A DNA stretch of 64,000 bases from Geothrix limicola (GTDB lineage Bacteria > Acidobacteriota > Holophagae > Holophagales > Holophagaceae), in the NCBI RefSeq assembly GCF_030268085.1, contig NZ_BSDE01000003.1, positions 496,001 through 560,000 on the forward strand, in the 5' to 3' direction. The translations under genes were made by a program, and so were the position numbers. Shown here in pieces: positions 1 through 10,790 of this stretch. The first letter of the stretch is position 1. Every line of letters begins with the position of its first letter. A model generated the notes under the pieces. That model was not told where the DNA came from, did no database searches, and worked only from the letters and a program-made list of their open reading frames with translations.

Positions 1-1974
1 GTGCTGCCGGCCACCGTGGGCATCCTCCGCCACGATTTCTGGATGAGCCATTTCCACGGGGATCCCGGCGCGCTGGGACGCACCGTGGTGCTGGACGGCA
101 AGGCCGTGCAGGTGGTCGGCGTGCTGCCTGCAGGATTCCGGTTCCATGAGCGCATCCAGGATTCCAAGATCTTCACGCCTGAAGCCACGCCCTTCGCGGG
201 GCGGAACAACCGCGGCATGGGCACCTTCCTGGCCATCGGCCGCCTGCGTGCGGACGTGCCGTTCCAGCAGGCGCAGACGGAAGCCCACGTGGCCGCGGGG
301 CGCATCGGCGCCTCCGTGGGCAACCCCCGCTTCGACCTCCGGGTGTCGAGCCTGCTCGAGCAGGCCGCCGCCGAATTCAAACAGGTGCTGCTGACTTTCC
401 AGGGCGCCGTGGCCGTCGTGCTCCTCATCACCTGCTTCAACGTCGCGGGACTGCAGCTGGTGCGCGACATGGCCCGGCGCCGGGAACTGGCCATCCGCCA
501 GGCCCTCGGTGCGGGGCAGGGCCAGTTGGGCCGGCTCTTCCTCGCCGAAAGCCTGGTCCTCGCGGGGCTGGGCGGCGGCCTGGGCATCGGGCTCAGCTAC
601 TACCTGCAGCAGGCCCTCGGCTGGCTGATGAAGGACATCTCCCCCATTCCCGTGGAGGCCCAGCTCTACCCGGCCCTGGTGGTCGCGGCATTGGCGCTGA
701 GCCTGCTCACGGGCCTCGGCCTGGCCTTCCTCTCCTGGTTCATGGCCCGGCGTTCGCACCTGATGGAAGCGCTGCGCGCCGGATCCCGCGGAGGCCACGC
801 CCGCGGCCACTGGCGCATGCTCAAGGGCCTGGTGGTGGCCGAGGTGGCCCTGTCGGTGATGCTGCTGATGGGCGCCGGGCTGCTCATCCACACCCTGCTG
901 AATCTGCGGAACACGAACCCCGGTTTCGAGGCCGAGCACGTCCTGACCGTGAACGTGCCCCTGCCGCCGCAGAAGTACACGCAGGATCTCCAGAAGATCT
1001 TCCTCGAGCAGCTGGAGCTCAGCCTGAAGGCCATCCCCGGCGTGCAGGAGGTGGGCGTCAACGACACGCTGCCCTTCGTGAAGGCCGTCAACGCGGGCTA
1101 TGCCCGGCTTGTTCCGCCCGGGCCCGACGGCTCGAGCACCGACGGCGCCATCCACAGCCGCGCCCACGTGGTGTCGCCGGGCTATTTTCAGGCCATGGGC
1201 ATTCCCATCCTCACGGGCCGGACCTTCCAGCCGGCCGAGCCCCGGGGCTGCATCCTCAGCCGCAGCCTGGCCGCGAAGCTCTGGCCCGGTGCGGATCCCA
1301 TCGGGCGGCCGGTCTACTTCGGCCCTCCCGAACCCTTCACCGTCTCGGCCGTGGTGGGTGATACGGCGGAGCACGATGTGAGCAAGAAGGAGGATCCTCA
1401 GTTCTACCTCTCCGCCGGAGTCCAAAGGCTCTTCGAGGGGCCCGTGGTGGTGGTGAAGGTGGCGGGGGCGCCCATCCGCTACGCCGCCCAGGTGAAGGCG
1501 GCCATCCGCGCCCTGGACCTGGATCTGGCCCTGCCGGAACCGCGGCCCCTGAAGGACATCCTGCGTGAAAACCTGGCCACCCAGGCCATGGCCAGCGTCC
1601 TGTTCTTCGCCTTCGGCGTGCTGGCCCTGCTCCTGTCGGCCGTCGGGCTCTACGGCGTGCTGGCCCAGATCGCCCTGCAGCGTCGCCGCGATATCGGCAT
1701 CCGCATGTCCCTGGGGGCGACCCGCGTCCAGGTGGTGGCGGAGATCCTCGCCGGCGCCGGCGGCATGGTGGGGCTCGGTCTGATCCTGGGCTCGGTCTTC
1801 GGATGGGGCATGGGCCGCGCCCTGGCCCAGTGGCTCTACGGCCTCAGCCAGGCCGGGCCGCTCATCTACCTCGGCGTCCTCGCCCTGCTGGTGCCCGCCG
1901 CCCTCCTCGCCTGCCTCATGCCCGCCTTGCGCGCCGCCCGCGTGAACCCCGCCGAAGTCCTGCGATCGGAATGA
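1..1974 (+). CDS. ABC transporter permease, MacB/FtsX type (5' end cut off by the window)
   Basis: This is an inner-membrane permease of the MacB_PCD/FtsX class, which pairs with a separate ATPase in efflux or lipoprotein-type exporters. The visible 657 codons begin inside the periplasmic domain. A core FtsX segment lies at about residues 130-250 and includes the ARRRELAIRQALGAG signature. A second MacB_PCD unit starts near residue 280, and the last FtsX domain near residue 520 carries QRRRDIGIRMSLGATR. The protein ends in the family hallmark ARVNPAEVLRSE. The N-terminal transmembrane helix is missing because the reading frame is open at base 1, so the real start is probably upstream. The stop overlaps the ATG of the next permease. 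Confidence 0.88.
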   Translation: MLPATVGILRHDFWMSHFHGDPGALGRTVVLDGKAVQVVGVLPAGFRFHERIQDSKIFTPEATPFAGRNNRGMGTFLAIGRLRADVPFQQAQTEAHVAAGRIGASVGNPRFDLRVSSLLEQAAAEFKQVLLTFQGAVAVVLLITCFNVAGLQLVRDMARRRELAIRQALGAGQGQLGRLFLAESLVLAGLGGGLGIGLSYYLQQALGWLMKDISPIPVEAQLYPALVVAALALSLLTGLGLAFLSWFMARRSHLMEALRAGSRGGHARGHWRMLKGLVVAEVALSVMLLMGAGLLIHTLLNLRNTNPGFEAEHVLTVNVPLPPQKYTQDLQKIFLEQLELSLKAIPGVQEVGVNDTLPFVKAVNAGYARLVPPGPDGSSTDGAIHSRAHVVSPGYFQAMGIPILTGRTFQPAEPRGCILSRSLAAKLWPGADPIGRPVYFGPPEPFTVSAVVGDTAEHDVSKKEDPQFYLSAGVQRLFEGPVVVVKVAGAPIRYAAQVKAAIRALDLDLALPEPRPLKDILRENLATQAMASVLFFAFGVLALLLSAVGLYGVLAQIALQRRRDIGIRMSLGATRVQVVAEILAGAGGMVGLGLILGSVFGWGMGRALAQWLYGLSQAGPLIYLGVLALLVPAALLACLMPALRAARVNPAEVLRSE

Positions 1975-4364
1975 CCATGTCCAACCTGCTGCTCGACCTG
2001 CGCCAGACCCTGCGCGCCCTCCTCCGCTCGCCCGGTTTCACCCTGCCCATCGTGCTCGTGCTGGGCCTCGGCCTGGGCGCCAACGTCGCGCTGCACGCCA
2101 TCCTGCAGACCGTGCTCCTGCGCCCGCTGCCCGTGGCGGAGCGAGAGAACCTCTTGCTGATCAAGGTCCAGCCCAAGGGCGAGAAAGGACTGTGGAACGC
2201 TTCCCATCCGCAGTTCGAGGATCTGAAGGGTTTCCCGGGGCCCTTCACGGCCATGACCGAATCCATCCACGAGTCCGAAACCCGGCTGCGCCTGGGCGAT
2301 CGGCTGGTGAGCGTCACGTGTCCCATGGTGGGCGAAGGCTGGTTCCGCACGCTGGGACTCCGACCGAGCCTGGGCCGGACCTTCACGGCCGACGAGGAGG
2401 CCACGGGCGCCCCGGTGGCCGTCCTCAGTCACCGGCTGTGGCGCGCGGCCTTCCAGGGCGATCCCTCCATCCTCGGGCGCACGGTGAGCACCGAACGGGG
2501 ACTGGTTCCGTTCACGGTGGTGGGCGTGGGGCCGGCAGGGTTCGAGGGCCTGGAGCTGGGCCAGCGGGAGGACCTCTGGATGCCCATGAAGTCCCTGATG
2601 CGCGTGAGTTCCGCCCTGCCACCGGGCTTCTTCACGAACCGCGAGATCCCCGCCTTCCACATCACCGCCCGCCTGAAAGCGGGGGCCACGCGGGCGGAAG
2701 GCCAGGCGGCGCTGGATGTGGCCAGTGCGGCCCTGGCGAAGGCGCATCCGGAAAGCGATTCGGGACGCGCCTTCGTGCTGGAGGGCCTGGAGGCCAGTGA
2801 GCAGACCCTGCTCAACCGCGTGCTCCCCCAGCGCACGCTGCTGTTCGCCGCGTCGGGCCTGGCCCTGCTTCTCGGCGTGGTGAGCGCCTCGGGCCTCTTC
2901 GCGGCCCGCATCCGCCGGCGCGAAAAGGAATTCGCCATGCGCTATGCCCTCGGCGCCAGTGGCGGCGCGCTGGCCCGCAGACTGCTGCTGGAAGCGTTGC
3001 TGCTCGCGCTGATGGCCGCTCCCGTGGCCCTGGCCAGCGGCCTGGCCCTGGCCCGGCGGCTCATGCTGAATCCGGGCCAGGCGGCTTCCGACGCCTCCAC
3101 CCTCCCCACCCTGGATGGCGGCATCCTGGCCCTGGGCCTCGGCCTCAGCCTGGCCGCGCTGCTCCTGGCGGCCCTGATCCCGATGCTCCGCACCCGCCGC
3201 CAGGACCCGGCGCAGATCCTGGCTTCGCGGGGCGGCCGCACCGCCACGTCGGCAGGCGGAGGCCTCTTCGTGGCCACCCAGGTGGCTCTTTCCCTCTCCC
3301 TCCTGGCGGCCTCCAGCGTGGCGCTCGGCGCCTTCCGGAGCGCGGCGCAGATGGGCTATCCCACCGCCCACCGCGCCTTCATGCAGGTGAGCGCTCCTCA
3401 GGATCCGGGCCTGGCCGAGCGGGTGCTGGCCCGCCTCCGGGCCCATCCCGAGGTGGCCTTCGCGGCCCGGAGCGCCGCGGCGCCCCTGGGGGGCCTGCGG
3501 GTGATGTTCGGTCTGCGCGGGGGGGATCGCACCGAGATGGAGCACCTTCCGGCGGCCATGGTGGGCGCGGGCTGGTTCCACGCCCTGGGCGTACCCCTCG
3601 TGGAGGGGCGGGATTTCACGGACCGGGACGGGAAGGACAAGGTCATCCTGAACGAAACCCTCGCGCGGTCCTTCTTTCCCGACGGGTCCGCCGTGGGCCG
3701 TCCCATCGACATGGGCGGAGGCCAGCGCCTGGAGGTGGTGGGCGTGGTGGCGGATCACCGCATGCGCTTCGATCCGGATTTCCACCTGCCCATGATCTGG
3801 CTGACCCATGAATGGCTTCAAATGGACAGTTGCTGTCTGCTGGTGGCGGGCCGCGGCAATGCCCGCGCCCTCCGCGGCCTGATGAAGGATGCCCTGGCTC
3901 AGGAGAAGCCCGGCGCCGAGCCGGACCAGCTGATCACGCTGGAGGACCACGTGGCCGCGACCCTGCACCAGGAGCACCAGAACCTGCGCCTGCTCGGCCT
4001 GCTGGGCATGGGATCGCTGGTGCTGGCCTGCTTCGGCCTCTGGGCGGCGCTCAACCTGCACGTGGCCCTGCGCCGCCGCGACATGGGCATCCGCGCCGCC
4101 CTCGGCGCCACCGCGCAGCACCTGCTCGCCAGCGTCATGGGTCTGGGCCTGCGCCTGCTGGCCCTGGGCCTCGGCATCGGCGTGGCCGGTGTCTGGGCGC
4201 TCATGCGCCTCGTCCAGTGGCGCTGGCCGGGCCTGCCCCAGATCGGCGCGCTGGACCTGGCTTTCAGCGCAGGCACCCTGCTTCTCGCGGGGCTGCTCGC
4301 CTGCCTCCTCCCCGCCCTGCGCGCCGCCCGCGTAAATCCGGCGGACGTGCTGCGAAGCGAGTGA
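1971..4364 (+). CDS. ABC transporter permease, MacB/FtsX type
   Basis: A second full-length permease of the same family (797 aa) begins at the ATG that overlaps the preceding stop (ATGA at 1971). An ATG two codons later is an alternative. It has an N-terminal helix (residues ~20-40), a MacB_PCD periplasmic domain, FtsX four-helix units near residues 290-430 and 680-790, and the terminal signature ARVNPADVLRSE. The motifs RRREKEFAMRYALGAS and RRRDMGIRAALGAT mark the cytoplasmic loops that contact the ATPase. No ATPase or membrane-fusion gene is visible, so they are presumably upstream of the window. The substrate cannot be inferred from the sequence. Confidence 0.9.
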   Translation: MTMSNLLLDLRQTLRALLRSPGFTLPIVLVLGLGLGANVALHAILQTVLLRPLPVAERENLLLIKVQPKGEKGLWNASHPQFEDLKGFPGPFTAMTESIHESETRLRLGDRLVSVTCPMVGEGWFRTLGLRPSLGRTFTADEEATGAPVAVLSHRLWRAAFQGDPSILGRTVSTERGLVPFTVVGVGPAGFEGLELGQREDLWMPMKSLMRVSSALPPGFFTNREIPAFHITARLKAGATRAEGQAALDVASAALAKAHPESDSGRAFVLEGLEASEQTLLNRVLPQRTLLFAASGLALLLGVVSASGLFAARIRRREKEFAMRYALGASGGALARRLLLEALLLALMAAPVALASGLALARRLMLNPGQAASDASTLPTLDGGILALGLGLSLAALLLAALIPMLRTRRQDPAQILASRGGRTATSAGGGLFVATQVALSLSLLAASSVALGAFRSAAQMGYPTAHRAFMQVSAPQDPGLAERVLARLRAHPEVAFAARSAAAPLGGLRVMFGLRGGDRTEMEHLPAAMVGAGWFHALGVPLVEGRDFTDRDGKDKVILNETLARSFFPDGSAVGRPIDMGGGQRLEVVGVVADHRMRFDPDFHLPMIWLTHEWLQMDSCCLLVAGRGNARALRGLMKDALAQEKPGAEPDQLITLEDHVAATLHQEHQNLRLLGLLGMGSLVLACFGLWAALNLHVALRRRDMGIRAALGATAQHLLASVMGLGLRLLALGLGIGVAGVWALMRLVQWRWPGLPQIGALDLAFSAGTLLLAGLLACLLPALRAARVNPADVLRSE

Positions 4365-4399
4365 TAAGCGGGTGATACGCCAAAGCGAAGCGAGTGATA
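4352..4399 (+). repeat. 15-bp direct repeat at the permease stop codon
   Basis: GCGAAGCGAGTGATA occurs at 4352-4366, spanning the permease stop, and again exactly at 4385-4399, 33 bp later and just before the response-regulator start at 4407. It looks like a short local duplication of the gene end. No function can be assigned. Confidence 0.6.
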
Positions 4400-4406
4400 C
4401 TAGCTC

Positions 4407-5755
<1,349 letters not shown>

Positions 5756-5759
<4 letters not shown>

Positions 5760-7051
5760 ACCACGCCCGCTCGCTCCAGCGCGCGGCCCTCCTGGCCCTG
5801 CTGCCGGTGCTGCTGGCGGCGGGATTGTGCCTGGCCCCCGTGCCACGCTGGCTGATGGGCGCCGCGCTAGGCGCCGCGCTGCTGCTCGCGGTGGAGCGCC
5901 TGCGCGCGCTTGGACGTTTGGCGGAGCGCCCCCTCCAGACCCTTTCCAATCTGCTGGCGGCCATCCGCGAAGGCGACTACAGCTTCCGTGCGCGCACGCC
6001 CACCTCTGCCGACGCGCTGGGCGACGTGTTCCGCGAGCTGAACACGCTTTCGGAGCTGCTGCAGCAGCAGCGCACCAAGGCCATGGAGGCCACGGCCCTG
6101 CTGCGTTCCGTGATGGAAGAGATCGATGTGGCGGTCTTCGCCTTCGACGAGGAGGGCCGCCTGCAGCTCGTGAACCGCGCGGGCGAAGCCTTCCTGGGGC
6201 AGCGCCAGGCTCACCTGCTGGGGCGCCCCGCCGCGGAGCTGGGTCTGGCGGAAGCCCTGGCGGAGGAGGGGCCGGGCCTGCTGGACCTCGCGCTGCCGGG
6301 CCGCGTGGGCCGCTTCGAACGACGCCGCGGGGCCTTCCGGCAGGCGGGCCGGCCCCATCAGCTGCTGGTGCTATCGGACCTCACGCGGCCCCTGCGCGAG
6401 GAGGAACGCCAGGCCTGGCAACGCCTCATCCGTGTGCTGGGCCACGAGATCAACAACTCGCTGGCGCCCATCCAGTCGCTGTCGGGCAGCATCGCCACCC
6501 TGCTGGAACGTCAGGGGCCCGAGTGGCAGGAGGACGCCGCCCAGGGCCTCGCCATCATCGGATCGCGCGCCCAGGCCCTGGGCCGCTTCATGGAATCCTA
6601 CACGCGGCTGGCCCGTCTGCCGGAACCGCAGCTCCGCGAGGTGGACGCCGGCGCGCTGGCCCACAAGCTGGCGGCCCTGGAGCAGCGCCTGCCGGTGGCG
6701 GTGGAGGAGGGGCCCGCCATGGGTTTCCCTGGCGACGCGGATCAGCTGGAACAGGCCCTCATCAACCTCCTGCGCAACGCCGTGGATTCGGCCCTGACCT
6801 GCGGTGGCGGCGTGCGCATCGGCTGGCGGCGGGCCGGGAGCTGGATCGAATTCCTCATCGAGGACGAGGGCACGGGCCTGCCCCCCAGCGGCAACCTCTT
6901 CGTGCCCTTCTTCACCACCAAGCCCGGCGGCAGCGGCATCGGCCTCGTGCTGGCCCGGCAGGTCGCCGAGGGCCACCGGGGCTCCCTGCACCTCGCCAAC
7001 CGCGAACCGCGGGGTGCGCGGGCGGTGTTGCGTCTGCCGTTGAAGGGCTAG
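5756..7051 (+). CDS. Sensor histidine kinase, NtrY-like
   Basis: The 431-aa membrane kinase is translated from an ATG overlapping the regulator stop. Two transmembrane helices lie at residues ~8-25 and 31-47, followed by a HAMP-like linker, a PAS domain (~113-205), the phospho-acceptor region VLGHEINNS with His230, and an HATPase_c domain whose N box reads NLLRNAVDS and whose G boxes read DEGTGLP and GGSGIGL. There is almost no periplasmic loop between the helices, so the signal is probably membrane-borne or cytoplasmic. It is the cognate partner of the sigma-54 regulator. Confidence 0.93.
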
Positions 7052-7074
7052 ACTGATGCCGCCCAGGAGGTCCC

Positions 7075-7677
7075 ATGGCCGAAGCCCTCGACACGATCCA
7101 GGATGAGGTTCAGGAGCACGCGGCGGAAAGCCGCTTCAACGGGTTCATCGCGCTCTTCGTGGCCGTGGTGGCCACCTTCATGGCGCTGTGCAACGTGAAG
7201 GACGGCAACGTCGTCCAGGCTATGCAGCAGGCCCAAGCCAAGGCCATCGATCAGTGGGCCTACTACCAGAGCAAGGGCACCAAGCAGCACATCGCCGAGA
7301 ACTCCGCCGACATGCTGAAGACCCAGCTGGAGATGAATCCCGGGCTGAAGCCCGAGGTGCGCGCCAAGGTGGAAGCCAAGGTCGCAGGCCTGGAGGCCGC
7401 GGCGAAGAAGTACGAAAAGGAGAAGGAGCAGATCAAGACCGAGGCCGAGCAGGCGGCCAAGGATTACGACACGATGAACATCCACGACGATCAGTTCGAC
7501 CTCGCCGAGGCCTGCCTGAGCGTGGCCGTAGCGCTGGCGGGCGTGACGGCCCTGACGAAGAAGCGCTGGCTCTTCGGCGTGGCCTGCGCCTTCGCGGGCT
7601 TCGGCTTCCTCTTCGGCCTGGCGGGCTTCCTCCACTGGAACCTGCATTCGGATGTCATGGCGAAGGTGCTCGGATGA
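7075..7677 (+). CDS. DUF4337 family membrane protein
   Basis: The 200-aa protein starts at an ATG preceded by GGAGGT. It has a transmembrane helix at residues ~23-41, a long charged and partly coiled-coil central region (~55-140) rich in Lys, Glu and Ala, and two further helices at about 148-163 and 170-187. This layout, with the short motif NVKDGNVVQAM after the first helix, fits DUF4337, a family of unknown function. It stands alone between the two-component system and the DUF155 gene. Confidence 0.8.
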   Translation: MAEALDTIQDEVQEHAAESRFNGFIALFVAVVATFMALCNVKDGNVVQAMQQAQAKAIDQWAYYQSKGTKQHIAENSADMLKTQLEMNPGLKPEVRAKVEAKVAGLEAAAKKYEKEKEQIKTEAEQAAKDYDTMNIHDDQFDLAEACLSVAVALAGVTALTKKRWLFGVACAFAGFGFLFGLAGFLHWNLHSDVMAKVLG

Positions 7678-7727
7678 GCGTGCCCCGGCACTGAACCCTG
7701 AACCTCCATGGGCCCCCTGGAGATGAC

Positions 7728-8576
7728 ATGGTCCCCACCCTCCGATCCCATCCGATGCTCCTGGAGGGCGAGGCGAGGGCCTTCGCGCTCCAGGCGGACT
7801 ATGTGGATGGCCAGATCGATCTGAAGGCCTTCTGCGCGGCGCATCCGCACCATCCCATCCTCGGCGCCAACCCCCTCGTGCTGGAGCCCCAGAAGGGCAG
7901 CTACGTCTTCCTGTCCCGCTTCGGCGGCGTGGTGTTCTGGGATTGCCCGGAGCCGCTGATCCGCCAGATCCACGAGGAGCTGAAGGCGCTGCCCGGGATG
8001 AACCGCCTGGAGGAGCAGGCGCGGGACTTCCTCGCGGTGAAGGTGGGGGCCCCCGAGGACGCGGTGGGGTTCAGCGAGGTGCGGCTGCAGGAACTCAGTC
8101 TGGAGAAGCTGCGGATCATCAGCCTCACCCTGGCCCAGAGCGTGGCGCTGGATCATTTCGAGGGGGCCGTGAGCCAGGCCATGGGGCGCTTCCAGCCCGT
8201 GGTGGAAGCCCTCAGCCACGCGGGCAAGCTGCTGCTCCCCCATCGGGAAGTCCTCCGGCTCGTGGGGTTCGCCATGGAAGTCCGCGCCGCCGTGCTGGAC
8301 AACCTCACCCTCTTCGATGATCCACCGGAAACCTGGGAGAGCGAATCCCTCGCCCACCTCGACAGTGCGCTGTACGACCAGTTCGACCTGGATGAACGGG
8401 TGAGTGCCATCCGGGAGAAGCTGGCCTACCTCCACGACGCGGGGATGACCCTGCTCGGCCTGCAGGACACACGGAAGAACCAGCGCCTGGAATGGGTGAT
8501 CATCCTGCTCATCCTGGCGGAAATCCTGTTGGCCTTCGGAAAGCCCCTGCTGGCGCGCCTGGGGCTGTGGTCCTGA
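7728..8576 (+). CDS. RMD1/YagE family (DUF155) protein
   Basis: The 282-aa protein belongs to DUF155, the family of yeast Rmd1/Sif2, whose bacterial members have no established function. Family features visible here are YVFLSRFGGVVFWD in the N-terminal half, a central helical region, and a C-terminal hydrophobic helix (residues ~258-275) preceded by the charged KNQRLEWVI. The ATG has a GGAG five bases upstream. The C-terminal helix suggests a membrane-tethered cytoplasmic domain. Confidence 0.85.
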   Translation: MVPTLRSHPMLLEGEARAFALQADYVDGQIDLKAFCAAHPHHPILGANPLVLEPQKGSYVFLSRFGGVVFWDCPEPLIRQIHEELKALPGMNRLEEQARDFLAVKVGAPEDAVGFSEVRLQELSLEKLRIISLTLAQSVALDHFEGAVSQAMGRFQPVVEALSHAGKLLLPHREVLRLVGFAMEVRAAVLDNLTLFDDPPETWESESLAHLDSALYDQFDLDERVSAIREKLAYLHDAGMTLLGLQDTRKNQRLEWVIILLILAEILLAFGKPLLARLGLWS

Positions 8577-8589
8577 GGGAGGTCCCGCT

Positions 8590-8736
8590 TCAGACGGCCC
8601 GGGCCCTTTTCCCCAAGCGGACCCGATCCCCCAGGTGCGCCTTCAGAAGGGCGATCCATTCGCGGGTGCCCCAGAGGACGGCGGCGCCGAGGGCCAGGCT
8701 GGAGAGGAGGGTGGCTCGGGCGGAGGGGGATCGCAT
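8590..8736 (-). CDS. Small hypothetical membrane-anchored peptide (48 aa)
   Basis: This reverse-strand ORF starts at an ATG with GGGAG eight bases upstream and encodes 48 residues. A hydrophobic stretch (residues ~8-22, rich in Ala and Leu) is followed by a basic tail (RVRLGKRARAV), which fits a single-pass small membrane protein. It fills most of the gap between the DUF155 and carboxypeptidase genes. A TATAGT hexamer at 8782-8777 could be its -10 element. I recognise no family, and without comparative data it could be spurious. Confidence 0.45.
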   Translation of the reverse strand: MRSPSARATLLSSLALGAAVLWGTREWIALLKAHLGDRVRLGKRARAV

Positions 8737-8799
8737 GGTGGGGTCTCCCGGAGGGTCCACATCGACGGACCTGGCGACTATAGGCGCCGCGTCCCGGAG

Positions 8800-8827
8800 G
8801 CTTGTGTCCGCGCTGTGAAGCTTGTGT
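8800..8827. repeat. Direct repeat GCTTGTGT, period 20 bp
   Basis: GCTTGTGT occurs at 8800-8807 and 8820-8827, two helical turns apart, between the reverse small ORF and the M14 peptidase gene. The first copy overlaps the -35 position expected for the small ORF. It may be an activator or repressor site, but no regulator is linked to it. Confidence 0.3.
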
Positions 8828-8903
8828 AACCGGGTGAAATCGCCGGGCGCGGAAGGAGCGTTCCGGGCTAGGCTTCAGAGCCATCCCCCACCTGATCGGG
8901 ACC

Positions 8904-9953
8904 ATGCCGCGCCTGCCGCTTCTTGAGGATCTTGAACGCACCATCGAGGCCGGCGGCGCCCGATTCGAGGCGCGTCGCGTGTGCGAGGTGGAATGCCGCG
9001 GCGACCGGATGCCGGTCTACGTGGTGCTGGTGGGCAACCCCGATCCCCAGGCGCCGGCAGTGGGCTTCTTCGGCGGCGTGCATGGTCTGGAGCGCATCGG
9101 CGCCGAAGTCGTGCTGGCCTACCTGCAGAACCTGGCGGGCCGCCTGCGCTGGGACGACACCGTCGAGGCGCTGCTGGCCTCGGTGCGCATGGTGTTCATG
9201 CCCCTCGTGAATCCGGGCGGCACCTGGCTGGGCACCCGGGCCAACCCCAGCGGCGTGGACCTCATGCGCAACGCGCCGGTGGAGTCGAAGGAGCGCGTGC
9301 CCTGGCTCATCGGCGGACAGCGGTTCAGCCCGCGCATGCCCTGGTTCCGCGGGGCGCTGGACCAGCCCATGGAGGCGGAAAGCCGGGCCCTGTGCGAGGT
9401 GGTATCCCGCGAGCTGCTGAGCCGCCGCTGCTGCGTGGCGGTGGATTGCCACTCGGGCTTCGGCATGGCCGACCGCATCTGGTTTCCCTACGCGCACACC
9501 CGCGCGCCCATCCCGCACCTGCCCGAGATGCACGCCCTCAGGGACCTTCTGCAGGAGACGCTCTGCAACTACCGCTACATCTTCGAGCCCCAAAGCCTGC
9601 AGTACCTCACCCACGGCGATCTCTGGGACCACCTCTACCTGCAGTCGCTCGAAGAACCCAGCCGTGTGTTCCTGCCGCTGACGCTGGAGATGGGCTCCTG
9701 GAGCTGGGTGAAGAAGAATCCGCGGCAGTTCTTCACCCTGCTGGGCAACTTCAATCCGCTCATCGAGCATCGCCAGCAGCGCGTGCTGAGGCGCCACGTG
9801 CCCCTGCTGGAGTTCTTCGCGCGGGCCGCCGCCAGCCACCGGCGCTGGCTGCCCACGGGCGCGGAACGCGAGCAGCACCGGGCCCGGGCCATGGACCACT
9901 GGTATCCCGGCTTCCCCTGGGATCTGCAGGCATCTCCGGAGGTGCGGCCTTGA
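8904..9953 (+). CDS. M14-family zinc carboxypeptidase-like protein
   Basis: The 349-aa protein has the metallocarboxypeptidase M14 active-site set. The zinc ligands are H60 and E63 (motif HGLE) and H183 (motif DCHSGFG). The substrate-binding pair is R122-N123 after the conserved NPGG...SGVDL segment, and the catalytic glutamate is E262 in LTLEMGS. No signal peptide is visible, so it probably acts in the cytoplasm on small peptides or amidated substrates. The stop overlaps the TTG start of the downstream hydrolase, so the two are translationally coupled. Confidence 0.83.
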   Translation: MPRLPLLEDLERTIEAGGARFEARRVCEVECRGDRMPVYVVLVGNPDPQAPAVGFFGGVHGLERIGAEVVLAYLQNLAGRLRWDDTVEALLASVRMVFMPLVNPGGTWLGTRANPSGVDLMRNAPVESKERVPWLIGGQRFSPRMPWFRGALDQPMEAESRALCEVVSRELLSRRCCVAVDCHSGFGMADRIWFPYAHTRAPIPHLPEMHALRDLLQETLCNYRYIFEPQSLQYLTHGDLWDHLYLQSLEEPSRVFLPLTLEMGSWSWVKKNPRQFFTLLGNFNPLIEHRQQRVLRRHVPLLEFFARAAASHRRWLPTGAEREQHRARAMDHWYPGFPWDLQASPEVRP

Positions 9954-10723
9954 GCACGTGGATCCTGCTGCGTGGATGGATGCGCGAACGGGGGCACTGG
10001 GGGGCTTTCCCCGGGGCGCTCGAAGAGGCCCTGCCCGGCGCCCGCGCCGTTGCGCTGGACCTGCCGGGGAACGGCGTCCATCACGACCGGCCCAGCCCCA
10101 CGCGCCCGGCTGACCTGGTCGCGCACCTCCGCGCCGAACTCGCGGACCTCGGCCTGCAGCCGCCCTATCAGGTGCTGGCCCTTTCGCTGGGGGGCATGGT
10201 CGCGGCGGCCTGGGCCGAGGCCCATCCCGAAGAAATGGCGGGCTGCGTCTTCGTCAACACGAGCTTCGGGAATGTCAGCGCACCGCACCGGCGGATGCGG
10301 CCCCGGGCCTGGCCCCTGGCCGCGCGCTTCCTGTTCGTCCGGAAGCCCGGGGAGCGGGAGGAACTCATCTTCCGCCTCACGAGCCGGCTCGGCACACCGC
10401 CGCCGGGCTTGATCGAGACTTGGACCGCCATCCGGCAGTCCCGGCCCGTGCGCCTCTCCAACGCGTGGCGCCAGCTGCTCGCGGCGGCCCGGCTCCGCGC
10501 GCCCTCAGTGCTGTCGGTGCCCACACTGCTGCTGGCGAGCGCGGGGGACGGATTGGTGGACCCGCGCTGCTCCGAGGCCCTCGCGCGCCGCTGGGGCTGT
10601 CCGCTGGCGGTGCACCCCTGGGCGGGCCATGACCTGCCCCTGGACGATGGCGCCTGGGTCCTCGAAAGGATTCGCCAGTGGATGGAGGCGACGGATCCCT
10701 GGGCGCCTCCGTTCCTCGGATGA
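9950..10723 (+). CDS. Alpha/beta-fold hydrolase
   Basis: Translation most likely starts at TTG 9950, which overlaps the previous stop (TTGA) and has GGAGG seven bases upstream, giving 257 aa. The fold is shown by the nucleophile elbow ALSLGGM with Ser79, a late acidic segment SAGDGLVDPR for the catalytic Asp, and WAGHDLPLDD for the catalytic His. The N terminus reads as a beta strand plus the oxyanion region LRGWMRERGHW. The substrate is unknown. Coupling to the M14 peptidase suggests a shared, perhaps peptide- or ester-processing, role. Confidence 0.82.
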   Translation: MSTWILLRGWMRERGHWGAFPGALEEALPGARAVALDLPGNGVHHDRPSPTRPADLVAHLRAELADLGLQPPYQVLALSLGGMVAAAWAEAHPEEMAGCVFVNTSFGNVSAPHRRMRPRAWPLAARFLFVRKPGEREELIFRLTSRLGTPPPGLIETWTAIRQSRPVRLSNAWRQLLAAARLRAPSVLSVPTLLLASAGDGLVDPRCSEALARRWGCPLAVHPWAGHDLPLDDGAWVLERIRQWMEATDPWAPPFLG

Positions 10724-10790
10724 GGTCTGGGGGGCGTCTTTCGTTCCGTGCGCCCCGCGGATTCTGGAAAGATGAAGGAGGGAGCGCTCC

